Assembly: GCA_946481235.1 (NCBI GenBank) | Contig: CAMLME010000094.1 | Span: 1-7,526, forward strand | DNA: 7,526 nt | Direction: 5' to 3' | Source: an uncultured Methylobacillus sp. | GTDB lineage: Bacteria; Pseudomonadota; Gammaproteobacteria; Burkholderiales; Methylophilaceae | Shown here: positions 1-6,447 of the stretch, one piece after another | How positions within the stretch are numbered: position 1 is the first letter of the stretch | Layout of the letters: every line of letters starts with the position of its first letter | Notes under the pieces: model-generated | What the model saw: only the letters and a program-made list of their open reading frames with translations | What the model was told of the DNA's origin: nothing | The model's database searches: none | Position numbers and translations under genes: made by a program

Positions 1-807
1 CACACCTTTTTTGAAGATTACATGCATCACTACCTGCCCATCCTGCCGAAGCCGTTGCTGCGCATGCTGGCGCGCAGGCTTTCGCGCAGCCAGTGCAATG
101 CGATGGACGCGGTGGTCGCGCCTTCGCAGCCGATGCTGGATGCGTTGCGCAGTTACGGCGTGAAATCGCATGCCGAAGTGATACCGACCGGCCTGCAGGA
201 GCACAGCTTTGTTCCCGGCGACGGCTCCGGCTTTCGTCGGCGCTATGGCATCGCGCCGGAGCGCCCGGTGATGCTGTTTGTGGGGCGCGTCGCGCATGAA
301 AAGAACATCGGCTTTCTGCTGCGCATGGCGTTGCAGGTCAAGCACAGCCGGCCGGATATCCTGCTGGTGCTCGCCGGCGAAGGGCCTGCGCTGGAGCAGT
401 TGCGCAAGGAAGCCCGGGCGCTGGGGTTGCAGGACAACACCCTCTTTCTCGGTTATCTGGATCGCAAGACGGAGTTGAACGACTGCTACCGCATGGCCGA
501 CGTGTTCGTGTTTTCGTCGCTTACCGAAACCCAGGGGCTGGTGCTGCTGGAAGCGATGGCGCAAGGCGTGCCTGTCGTGGCGATCGCAGAGATGGGAACA
601 AAATCCATATTAGTCGAAGGCAAGGGTGCGCTGATCGCGCCGCAGGATGAAAAGGGATTCGCCGAGCGGGTGCTGGGCTTGTTGGCCAATCCCGAGCATG
701 GCCGGGCACTGGGTGAAAAGGCGCATGGATACGCGCTGCACTGGTCCGCGAGTTATATGGCGGAGCGCATGATGAAGTTTTACCGGCAGGTGATCGCCAG
801 CCAGTGA
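1..807 (+). CDS. GT4-family glycosyltransferase, C-terminal part (5' end outside window)
   Basis: The reading frame is open from base 1 (His-Thr-Phe-Phe-Glu-Asp-Tyr) to a TGA at 805-807, giving 268 visible residues. The first in-frame ATG (22-24) lies inside a conserved stretch (HTFFEDY-MHHYL), so it is not the real start and roughly the first third of a 370-400 residue protein is missing. The visible part is the C-terminal Rossmann half of a GT-B retaining enzyme. It has the donor-site strand LFVGRVAHEKN (residues about 92-102), LAGEGP (124-129), FLGYLDR (149-155) and the E-x7-E signature TETQGLVLLEA, with Glu176 and Glu184 as the nucleotide-sugar contacts. Such enzymes transfer a sugar from an NDP- or GDP-sugar at the cytoplasmic membrane face. 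The HT-x2-ED-Y segment resembles that of diacylglycerol glucosyltransferases, but acceptor and donor cannot be fixed from sequence alone. It converges on the EAL/GGDEF gene with 7 bp between stop codons. The family call is secure; the substrate is unknown. Confidence 0.9.
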   Translation, partial: HTFFEDYMHHYLPILPKPLLRMLARRLSRSQCNAMDAVVAPSQPMLDALRSYGVKSHAEVIPTGLQEHSFVPGDGSGFRRRYGIAPERPVMLFVGRVAHEKNIGFLLRMALQVKHSRPDILLVLAGEGPALEQLRKEARALGLQDNTLFLGYLDRKTELNDCYRMADVFVFSSLTETQGLVLLEAMAQGVPVVAIAEMGTKSILVEGKGALIAPQDEKGFAERVLGLLANPEHGRALGEKAHGYALHWSASYMAERMMKFYRQVIASQ

Positions 808-831
808 CCTGCCGTCAATCGTAACGGCAGG
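808..831. terminator. Shared hairpin between convergent genes (possible bidirectional terminator)
   Basis: A perfect 8-bp inverted repeat, CCTGCCGT (808-815) and ACGGCAGG (824-831), has an 8-nt loop. It starts right after the glycosyltransferase stop codon and contains the TGA of the EAL/GGDEF gene (815-817). Position and GC-rich stem fit a terminator serving both convergent genes. Neither side has a U-tract, so it may be a weak or Rho-assisted terminator, or only a 3'-end stabiliser. Confidence 0.45.
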
Positions 832-2653
832 GTGGCATGTCGCGACGGTCGAGGAACAGCGCATTGCCGGCGACTTTCTTGGCCTGTTTCTTGGCCGACG
901 ATGCGGCTGCCGCTACTTCGTGATGCGAAGCGAAGTGGCGGGGGTCGATCCACACGGCACCAATCGAAAGGCTGGCCAGCGGATGAAATGTCCGGCGGCC
1001 TTGGCGATCTTCGGCCTCGATTCCGCCGCGAGCCACGTCTTCCGCCTCGTAATGCCCCGGGATGGAGGCCGCAAATTTATCCAGCAGCGTTTTACAGCGC
1101 GTTTCCCAATCCTCGCTGCAGAACAACGCAATGAAATCGTCACCGCCGATATGGCCGACGAAGTCGAGTTCCGGATGGACCATGTCCTGTAACAGCTTGC
1201 TGGTGAGCTTGATGACGTCGTCACCCTGGCGGAAGCCGTAGACATCGTTGTACGGCTTGAAATTGTCTAGGTCGAAATAGCAGGCGCAAAAGGAGGCGCC
1301 GCTCTGCAACAGCCGGTCGATATGCTCGTTGATCGGCACATTGCCCGGCATTTGCGTCAGCGGGTTGGCGTAGCGTGCCGCGGCAATCTGCATTTGCGTG
1401 ATCTCACGCAGCAGGTCGTGGCCGCTGCCCATGCCCAGATAGGTGCCGCGGTCGGTGATGATGAAGCCGGAGGTCAGGTGATAGGGTTCCATGTCCAGAA
1501 TGATGCTGCTCAGCTCGTGCAGCGACACCGTGCTCTCCACGATCAGCGGCGAGGCATCCATCATCATCGCGCATGAGCGACGGCCGAAAAGCTCCTTGCT
1601 GAAGCGCCGGGCGAAACGGTCGCTCATGGTGTAGCGGCTGATCAGCCCGACCGGCATGCCTTCATCGACGATAGGGATGGAATACAAGCCGGGGTCGCTT
1701 TCGAACATTGCGAATACTTCTTCGTTGGTCGAGTTCGTCGAAGCCGGGGTGACCCATTTGAGCAGGTTGGCCACCGTGGTATTGCGTTTCACGTATTGGC
1801 AAGGTGCGGCGCGTACCATGCCTCTAACCCCTTTCAGCGTTTCCATGACGCCGGACCGGATCATGACTTCCGGCCGGGATTGCGGGTGAGCGAAATAATA
1901 CCCCTGGCCGAAATCGACGCCCAGGTCGCGCACGATCAACAGTTCGGCATGTGTTTCTATCCCCTCGGCAATCACGCGGCAACCTGCATTGCGGGCGATT
2001 TCCTGAATGGAGCGTACGAATTGCAGTTTGACCGGATCGAGGTTGATGTTCTGGATGAAGTGCTTGTCGATCTTGACGTAATCCGGCCGCAATTCGGACC
2101 ACAGGCGCAAGCTGGAGAACCCTTCGCCGAGATCGTCCATCGCAATTTCGAATCCCATCGCGCGGTAGTGGCGAGTGGCCTCGCGCAAGGCCGCATACTC
2201 CAGCGTGGGTGAGTTTTCGGTCAGTTCGATCACCACCTGGTTGGGCAGCAAACCAGAGTCTGCGATGCAGCGCAGCGTTTCGCCGCTCTGCCAGCCTTCC
2301 ATCAGCAGGGTTTCCGGGCTGACATTCAGGAACAGCTTGCCCGAGACGCCAAGCCGAGCGAAGGATTCGAGCACGATGCAACGGCTCAGGTATTCGATTT
2401 CCACGGACAGGCCGCATTCCCGCGCAGCCTGGAATAGCATCATCGGCGAATGCAGCGGGCTGTCGGACGGGCCGCGGATAAGGCCTTCATAACCGACGAT
2501 GCCGGCACTGCCCATATGGATGATGGGCTGAAAGATGGCGCTCAGCTGGCGGCCATGAATGATCGCTTCGAGTCGTTCCGCAGTCGTTTTTTCCTTGCTC
2601 GGTTCCGCTTCGATCTCGGATAGATAAGGATGGGCTTCAGCCAGGGATGTCAT
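815..2653 (-). CDS. EAL-CBS-CBS-GGDEF cyclic-di-GMP signalling protein
   Basis: This is a 612-residue soluble protein with no signal peptide or membrane segment seen. Order: an N-terminal tail (1-25); an EAL phosphodiesterase domain (about 28-265); a CBS-pair region (about 280-420) that in other proteins binds adenine nucleotides; and a C-terminal GGDEF domain (about 428-605). The EAL motif reads EGLIR (56-60). The usual metal and catalytic positions look intact: Glu56, Asn110, Glu143, Asp173-Asp174, Lys194, Glu230 and Gln250. Hydrolysis of c-di-GMP to pGpG is therefore plausible. The GGDEF signature is GGDDF (503-507), with the metal-ligand stretch FDLDNFK (460-466). The product-inhibition site RxxD reads PELD (494-497), so its Arg is missing. 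Cyclase activity is doubtful, and the domain may instead bind GTP as a regulator. ATG at 2653 is chosen because AAAGAG (2660-2665) lies 6 nt upstream. In-frame extension to an upstream start near 2749 would run through the terminator of the preceding operon. It appears to be monocistronic. Confidence 0.93.
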   Translation of the reverse strand: MTSLAEAHPYLSEIEAEPSKEKTTAERLEAIIHGRQLSAIFQPIIHMGSAGIVGYEGLIRGPSDSPLHSPMMLFQAARECGLSVEIEYLSRCIVLESFARLGVSGKLFLNVSPETLLMEGWQSGETLRCIADSGLLPNQVVIELTENSPTLEYAALREATRHYRAMGFEIAMDDLGEGFSSLRLWSELRPDYVKIDKHFIQNINLDPVKLQFVRSIQEIARNAGCRVIAEGIETHAELLIVRDLGVDFGQGYYFAHPQSRPEVMIRSGVMETLKGVRGMVRAAPCQYVKRNTTVANLLKWVTPASTNSTNEEVFAMFESDPGLYSIPIVDEGMPVGLISRYTMSDRFARRFSKELFGRRSCAMMMDASPLIVESTVSLHELSSIILDMEPYHLTSGFIITDRGTYLGMGSGHDLLREITQMQIAAARYANPLTQMPGNVPINEHIDRLLQSGASFCACYFDLDNFKPYNDVYGFRQGDDVIKLTSKLLQDMVHPELDFVGHIGGDDFIALFCSEDWETRCKTLLDKFAASIPGHYEAEDVARGGIEAEDRQGRRTFHPLASLSIGAVWIDPRHFASHHEVAAAASSAKKQAKKVAGNALFLDRRDMPPCRYD

Positions 2654-2691
2654 CGTGTGCTCTTTATATTGGAATGCCGGTAGCACACGAT
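2652..2691. repeat. Perfect 10-bp inverted repeat covering -10 region and start codon of the EAL/GGDEF gene
   Basis: ATCGTGTGCT (2652-2661) and AGCACACGAT (2682-2691) are exact reverse complements separated by 20 bp. One arm overlaps the proposed -10 element; the other covers the end of the Shine-Dalgarno and the first two bases of the ATG. As DNA it could be a two-site operator with arms about 30 bp (three helical turns) apart. If transcription starts further upstream, it would be an RNA stem masking the ribosome binding site. Which one applies, or neither, cannot be told from the sequence. Confidence 0.55.
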
Positions 2692-2720
2692 AACGACGGT
2701 TTGTGACAACCATTTGACAA
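2687..2720 (-). promoter_or_regulatory. Candidate Pho box and -10 element of the EAL/GGDEF gene
   Basis: Read on the minus strand, 2720-2703 is TTGTCAAATGGTTGTCAC, a direct repeat of TTGTCA with the 11-bp period of PhoB half-sites. It matches 13 of 18 positions of the E. coli consensus CTGTCATAWAWCTGTCAY, and the second half equals the phoA form as I recall it. Exactly 10 bp downstream lies TATCGT (2692-2687), a 4-of-6 match to TATAAT. This spacing is the one I recall for E. coli phoA and pstS, where the Pho box replaces the -35. The predicted start site near 2680 leaves a leader of about 27 nt carrying AAAGAG. Confidence 0.55.
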
Positions 2721-2731
2721 TGGAACAGGCA

Positions 2732-2760
2732 ACAAAAAAGCCGCCCCACAGGGACGGCTT
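2732..2760 (-). terminator. Intrinsic terminator of the DUF47-pit operon
   Basis: Twenty bp after the pit stop codon, on the minus strand, is a hairpin with arms 2751-2760 and 2738-2747: AAGCCG/CGGCTT, one C-A mismatch, then three G-C pairs around a 3-nt loop. It is followed by a run of six T (TTTTTTGTT, 2740-2732 region). This is a textbook rho-independent terminator. It separates pit from the EAL/GGDEF gene and so argues that the latter needs its own promoter. Confidence 0.88.
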
Positions 2761-2779
2761 GGCCAGAAATGCCTGGGCG

Positions 2780-3796
2780 TTACATGAATTTGGTTCCGAG
2801 CCACCAGAACGCTGCGGCAATCAGGCCGCTGGCGGGAATCGTCAGTATCCAGGCCACAATCAGGTTCAGCGCGACACCCCAACGAACATCGCGCGTGCGG
2901 CGCGCGGAGCCGACGCCGACGATAGCGCCGGAAATGGTATGCGTGGTCGATACCGGAATGCCGCCCAGTGTCGCGAGCCCCAGACTGAGTGCGCCGCCCA
3001 TCGAGGCGCACGAGCCGCTGACCGAATTCAGCTTGGTGATCTTGGTGCCCATGGTTTTGACGATGCGCCAGCCGCCCATGTAGGTACCCAGGGCGATCGC
3101 GAAATAGCAGGAATAGACCACCCAGTCCGGCAGGGTTGCGACATCGGTGGTCGCGGCGCCGGCGCTGATCATCAGCAGCCAGATGATGCCGATGGTCTTC
3201 TGGGCATCGTTGCCGCCGTGCGCCAGGCTGTACGCGCCCGAGGCAAACAGCTGCATACGGTCGAACCAATGTTTGACCTGGCTCGGCGTCCGGTTGCGGA
3301 ACAGCCAGGCGACGAGCACCATCAGCAATCCGCCGAACAGGTACCCTACCAACGGCGAAATCACGATGAACACCAGGATCTTGCCGAAGCCGCTCCAGAT
3401 GATGGGGGCGATGCCGCCCGCCTTGGTGATCGTCGCGCCGACCAGTCCGCCGATCAACGCGTGGGACGAGGACGAGGGAATGCCATAGAACCAGGTGATG
3501 ACGTTCCACGATAGCGCGCCGCACAGGGCGCCAAAAATCACGTAGTAATCGACGAAACCGGGATCGACGGTGCCTTTGCCTATGGTGGCGGCGACGTGCA
3601 GGTGAAATACCCACAAGGCAGCAAAATTGAAGAATGCCGCAAACAGCACCGCCTGTTTCGGGGTCAGCGCGCCGGTGGCAACGATGGTGGAAATCGAATT
3701 CGCGCCGTCATGGAAACCGTTCATGAAGTCGAACGCCAGCGCCACCAGGATCAGCAGCCCCAGGATCCAGACGTTGATCGTCAACGCCTCCATCAT
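2780..3796 (-). CDS. pit: PiT-family inorganic phosphate transporter (low-affinity)
   Basis: A 338-residue polytopic inner-membrane protein of the PiT family (Pfam PHO4), the short bacterial class. Family members move phosphate, often as a metal-phosphate complex, driven by H+ or Na+. The two inverted halves are visible. The first has DFMNGFHDGANS (23-34) and GIPSSSSHALIGG (105-117). The second has LAHGGNDAQKTIG (191-203) and GIPVSTTHTISGAIVG (279-294). About ten hydrophobic segments are present, and the protein ends in WWLGTKFM with a TAA. The start ATG (3796-3794) overlaps the stop of the DUF47 gene as ATGA, so translation is probably coupled; a second ATG follows at 3793. This pairing with DUF47 is common in bacteria, and the partner is thought to regulate transport. 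Substrate specificity (phosphate versus sulfate in related proteins) is inferred from the partner and the neighbouring pst genes. Confidence 0.95.
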   Translation of the reverse strand: MMEALTINVWILGLLILVALAFDFMNGFHDGANSISTIVATGALTPKQAVLFAAFFNFAALWVFHLHVAATIGKGTVDPGFVDYYVIFGALCGALSWNVITWFYGIPSSSSHALIGGLVGATITKAGGIAPIIWSGFGKILVFIVISPLVGYLFGGLLMVLVAWLFRNRTPSQVKHWFDRMQLFASGAYSLAHGGNDAQKTIGIIWLLMISAGAATTDVATLPDWVVYSCYFAIALGTYMGGWRIVKTMGTKITKLNSVSGSCASMGGALSLGLATLGGIPVSTTHTISGAIVGVGSARRTRDVRWGVALNLIVAWILTIPASGLIAAAFWWLGTKFM

Positions 3797-4434
3797 GAAT
3801 TCTCGATCAGGATTTCTTCGATGGTCTTGGCGGTTTCCTCGCAGCGATCCAGCACGGTTTCAAGCAGGAAGTAGAATTCGTGCAGTTTCATTGCCATCCA
3901 CGGATCGGTACCCTCCTGGAACAGGCGGGTGATCGCCATTTTCAGGACCTTGTCCCCTTTGGATTCGATCTCGTCGATTTCCTGGCAGAATGCGGCGGTT
4001 TCCTTGCGGCGCTCCTTGTCTGCCAGGCTGATCATCGCGCGATTGAGCCGCAGGCTGGCATCGGCGCCCAGGGCGGCCAGTTCGCGCGCTTCCGGGGTCG
4101 ATTCCTGGATGTGATACATGCCGACCGCATTGGCGACATTGCGCAGCGCGCTGAGTATCTTGTCCAGTTCCAGCGTCAGGTTGTGGATCTCGTCGCGATC
4201 GAGCGGCGTGATAAAGGATTTATGCAGCAGCGCAATGAGCTCCGCCTTGATCTTGTCACCGCTTTTTTCGTTGAAGTCGACTTCCTTGGCGAGGAGTTCG
4301 ATATCTTCCGGGCTTTCCGTACCCAGATTGTTGACCAGGCGCAGCGTGGCGTTTGCGCTGGCGACGACCCGGTCCGAGTGGGCGATGAGCAGGTCGAAAA
4401 ACTCCTTACGTTTTGGCATGAGGCCGCTAAACAT
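3793..4434 (-). CDS. DUF47 / PhoU-like Pit accessory protein
   Basis: A 213-residue, almost entirely helical and charged cytosolic protein matching the DUF47 (PhoU_div) family in length and pattern. It starts MFSGLMPKRKEFFDLL, like other members. It then has two PhoU-type three-helix repeats. Acidic stretches resembling the metal-binding ones of PhoU-like proteins are EVDFNEKSGDKIKAEL (51-66) with FITPLDRDEIHNL (74-86), and EIDEIESKGDKV (152-163) with the terminal LETVLDRCEETAKTIEEIL (191-209). It is the first gene of a two-gene operon and overlaps pit by 4 bp. The expected role is control of the PiT transporter, by analogy with PhoU acting on Pst. This is inference from family and context. 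AAGGA at 4444-4448, 9 nt upstream, supports the ATG at 4434. Confidence 0.93.
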   Translation of the reverse strand: MFSGLMPKRKEFFDLLIAHSDRVVASANATLRLVNNLGTESPEDIELLAKEVDFNEKSGDKIKAELIALLHKSFITPLDRDEIHNLTLELDKILSALRNVANAVGMYHIQESTPEARELAALGADASLRLNRAMISLADKERRKETAAFCQEIDEIESKGDKVLKMAITRLFQEGTDPWMAMKLHEFYFLLETVLDRCEETAKTIEEILIENS

Positions 4435-4445
4435 AACGAAATATC

Positions 4446-4474
4446 CTTATAGGTAGTGAGTCCATCAATGTCAC
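4446..4474 (-). promoter_or_regulatory. Candidate sigma70 promoter of the DUF47-pit operon
   Basis: On the minus strand GTGACA (4474-4469, 5 of 6 to TTGACA) is followed after 17 bp by TATAAG (4451-4446, 5 of 6 to TATAAT). Element quality and spacing are good. The predicted start site falls only about 5 nt before the ATG and downstream of the AAGGA Shine-Dalgarno, which overlaps the -10. So either the mRNA is nearly leaderless or the true promoter lies further upstream in this 99-bp gap. Confidence 0.4.
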
Positions 4475-4533
4475 GGAATTGTAACAAATGACGGAGCATC
4501 CATAGCCTGAAAATGTTCGCGATTAGCGGATGC

Positions 4534-4559
4534 AAAAACGCCCGCACAAGGCGGGCGTT
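4534..4559 (-). terminator. Intrinsic terminator after pstB
   Basis: A perfect 9-bp stem, AACGCCCGC (4537-4545) and GCGGGCGTT (4551-4559), has a 5-nt loop and lies 21 bp after the pstB stop. On the minus strand it is followed by five T (4538-4534). It closes the pst operon directly after pstB, so no phoU is co-transcribed here. Confidence 0.9.
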
Positions 4560-4580
4560 GTGAAGCGGTGTCGGGCGGAC

Positions 4581-5360
4581 TTAGCCGAACTTGCCGGTGA
4601 TGTAGTCTTCCGTCTCGCGGCGGCTCGGCTTGGTGAACATGGTGTCGGTGTTGCCGAACTCGATCAGCTCGCCCAGGTACATGTAGGCGGTGTAGTCGGA
4701 CACGCGTGCTGCTTGCTGCATGTTGTGCGTGACGACCAGAATGGTGACCTTGTTCTTCAGCTCGGACATCAGTTCTTCGATGCTGGCGGTGGCGATGGGG
4801 TCCAGCGCAGAGGTCGGTTCGTCGAACAGCATGATTTCAGGGTCGGTCGCCAGGGCGCGGGCGATGCACAGACGCTGTTGCTGGCCGCCGGAGAGATTGA
4901 AAGCCACTTCGTGGAGTCTATCTTTCACTTCGTTCCAGATCGCCGCACCGCGCAGGGCTTCCTCGACCTTGTCGTCCATGTCGCGCTTGTTGGTCTCGCC
5001 GCGTACGCGCAGGCCGTAAGCAACGTTTTCATAGATCGACTTGGGGAAGGGGTTCGGCTTCTGGAACACCATGCTGATACGCATGCGCACTTCAATCGGA
5101 TCCACCGCTTTTTGCAGGATGTTGGTGTTGTCCGGATGCATCACGATCTCGCCCTCGTACTGGTTTCCGGGGTAGAGGTCGTGCATGCGATTGAAGCAGC
5201 GCAGGAAAGTGGATTTACCGCAGCCGGAAGGGCCGATCAGCGCGGTGATCTTCTTTTCATGGACAGGGAGGTTGATGTCCTTGAGCGCCTTGTGGCCGCC
5301 GTTGTAATAGAAGCTCAGGTTACGGGCTTCGGCCTTGATGGGCGTTTCGGTGGGTTGCAT
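4581..5360 (-). CDS. pstB: Phosphate ABC transporter ATP-binding protein PstB
   Basis: A 259-residue ABC ATPase that energises the PstC-PstA channel for high-affinity phosphate import, acting as a dimer on the cytoplasmic face. All nucleotide-binding elements are present: Walker [10 protein letters not shown] (43-51), Q-loop Gln100 in VFQKPNPFP, signature LSGGQ (156-160), Walker B IMLFDE (176-181) and switch His212 in [12 protein letters not shown]. PstB-typical stretches are [11 protein letters not shown] (52-62) and [18 protein letters not shown] (101-118). The length equals that of E. coli PstB within a few residues. AAGGA (5369-5373) lies 8 nt before the ATG and supports the start. It is separated from pstA by a 144-bp gap containing a palindromic element, so its level could be uncoupled from pstA. 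It is followed by a terminator rather than phoU. Confidence 0.98.
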   Translation of the reverse strand: MQPTETPIKAEARNLSFYYNGGHKALKDINLPVHEKKITALIGPSGCGKSTFLRCFNRMHDLYPGNQYEGEIVMHPDNTNILQKAVDPIEVRMRISMVFQKPNPFPKSIYENVAYGLRVRGETNKRDMDDKVEEALRGAAIWNEVKDRLHEVAFNLSGGQQQRLCIARALATDPEIMLFDEPTSALDPIATASIEELMSELKNKVTILVVTHNMQQAARVSDYTAYMYLGELIEFGNTDTMFTKPSRRETEDYITGKFG

Positions 5361-5401
5361 GAAATTCGTCCTTAACTCAGGAAATCCAAAATGTAGAGTG
5401 T

Positions 5402-5504
5402 GTCTGTGCGGTAATCGGGCGAAGACGCGAAGGAGAGCCGCAGACAGTACACGTCAGTACGGCAAGGCTCGACAACAAAGTATTCGACCGATTGCTGCAC
5501 AGAC
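5402..5504. repeat. 103-bp palindromic element between pstA and pstB
   Basis: The element begins and ends with 22-nt inverted arms (5402-5423 and 5483-5504) that match at 19 of 22 positions and end in GTCTGTGC/GCACAGAC. Inside, further inverted pairs share the same centre: GAGCC/GGCTC (5435-5439, 5466-5470) and GTAC/GTAC (5447-5450, 5457-5460). In a plus-strand RNA two of the three outer mismatches become G-U pairs. The right end abuts the pstA stop codon (5505-5507). No coding function, transposase or clear target duplication is seen. It looks like a dispersed intergenic palindrome (MITE- or REP-like); I cannot assign a family. Confidence 0.65.
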
Positions 5505-6446
5505 TTACCATTTGATGTTCTTGCGGATGCGATAGCGCAGCCAGATCGCCGTGCCGTTCATCAGCAGCGTCACCATGATGATGATCGCGCCGGTTGCCGC
5601 GGCATTGATGTGGAACGCATGATCCGGGCGCGACAGCCAGTTGAACATCTGGATGGGCAGCACGGTAAAGCCCGATTCCAGCCATTCGAAATTGAGGAAT
5701 GGCGGCTCGGCCATGACTGGTGCCGGCGGCAGGAAGGCAATGAACGTCAGGGCGCCGATGGTAATCACCGGTGCTGTTTCACCCAGTGCGCGGGCCATGC
5801 CGATGATGATGCCGGTCAGGATGCCGCCGAAAGAGTAGTGCAGGATGTGGTCGGAGACGACCTGCCATTTGGTTGCGCCGACGGCGTAAGCCCCTTCGCG
5901 GATACTGATCGGGATCGCACGGATGGATTCGCGTGTGGTGACAATGACGACCGGCAGGATCAGCAGCGCAAGCGTCAGGCCCGCGGTCAGGATGCTTTGT
6001 CCCAGGTCGAGGATATAAACGAACAGGCCCAGTGCCAGCAAACCGTAAATGATCGATGGGACACCGGCCAGATTGCTGACATTGATTTCGATCAGGTCGG
6101 TAAACCAGTTCTTCGGGGCATACTCTTCCAGATACACGCCCGCCGCTACGCCCAGCGGCACGGCGGTGACGAAGGTGACTGTCATGACCAGCAGGGAACC
6201 GACCCAGGCGGTCAACAATCCGGCGCTGCCTGCACGGCGCGAGGGGAAGTTGGTGAGGAATTCATAGTTGAAACGCGGGTAGCCGTCCATGACCAGGTCG
6301 ACAAACAGCGTCAGCAGCGTCAGCAGCCCCACCATCAATGCGATCAGGCCGACGATGGAGAAAATGTAGTCGTTCAGCTTGTGCCGACGGATCATCGCCC
6401 GGACTTCGTCCAGGTTTTTGAGTACGGATGGTTCTTGGGTCGACAT
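5505..6446 (-). CDS. pstA: Phosphate ABC transporter permease PstA
   Basis: A 313-residue inner-membrane permease subunit that pairs with PstC to form the phosphate channel of the Pst importer. After a charged cytoplasmic N-terminus (1-28) there is a first membrane span (about 29-52), then the periplasmic stretch YPRFNYEFLTNFPSRRAGSAG (56-76). Further spans follow, with the conserved LAGVPSIIYGLLALGLFV (126-143). The EAA loop that contacts PstB is REGAYAVGATKWQ to GMARALGETAPV (183-227). The protein ends in a basic tail, RYRIRKNIKW. GAGG lies 9 nt before the ATG, inside the end of pstC; the pstC stop and this start are 1 nt apart, so the two are almost certainly translationally coupled. The N-terminus is somewhat longer than in E. 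coli PstA. Confidence 0.97.
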   Translation of the reverse strand: MSTQEPSVLKNLDEVRAMIRRHKLNDYIFSIVGLIALMVGLLTLLTLFVDLVMDGYPRFNYEFLTNFPSRRAGSAGLLTAWVGSLLVMTVTFVTAVPLGVAAGVYLEEYAPKNWFTDLIEINVSNLAGVPSIIYGLLALGLFVYILDLGQSILTAGLTLALLILPVVIVTTRESIRAIPISIREGAYAVGATKWQVVSDHILHYSFGGILTGIIIGMARALGETAPVITIGALTFIAFLPPAPVMAEPPFLNFEWLESGFTVLPIQMFNWLSRPDHAFHINAAATGAIIIMVTLLMNGTAIWLRYRIRKNIKW

Positions 6447-6447
6447 T

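Noticed and set aside
2654..2749. In-frame N-terminal extension of the EAL/GGDEF protein by 32 residues
   Set aside because: The extension would begin inside the terminator hairpin of the DUF47-pit operon and run through the candidate promoter. A well-spaced Shine-Dalgarno supports the ATG at 2653.
2714..3514. Long plus-strand open frame of 266 codons opposite pit
   Set aside because: It is a shadow of the GC-rich pit gene on the other strand: low-complexity Ala/Arg/Asp/Gln-rich composition with no recognisable domain. The same applies to the plus-strand frames at 4530-5375 and 5610-6497 opposite pstB and pstA.
4470..4487. Pho-box-like sequence TTGTTACAATTCCGTGAC upstream of DUF47-pit
   Set aside because: It matches about 12 of 18 consensus positions, but neither half is a clean CTGTCA. 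The distance to the candidate -10 (18 bp) is wrong, and low-affinity Pit systems are usually not induced by PhoB. It is too weak to annotate.
4487..4533. Inverted GCATCC/GGATGC pair in the gap before DUF47
   Set aside because: Only 6 bp with a long spacer, expected by chance, and with no positional link to a promoter element or start codon.
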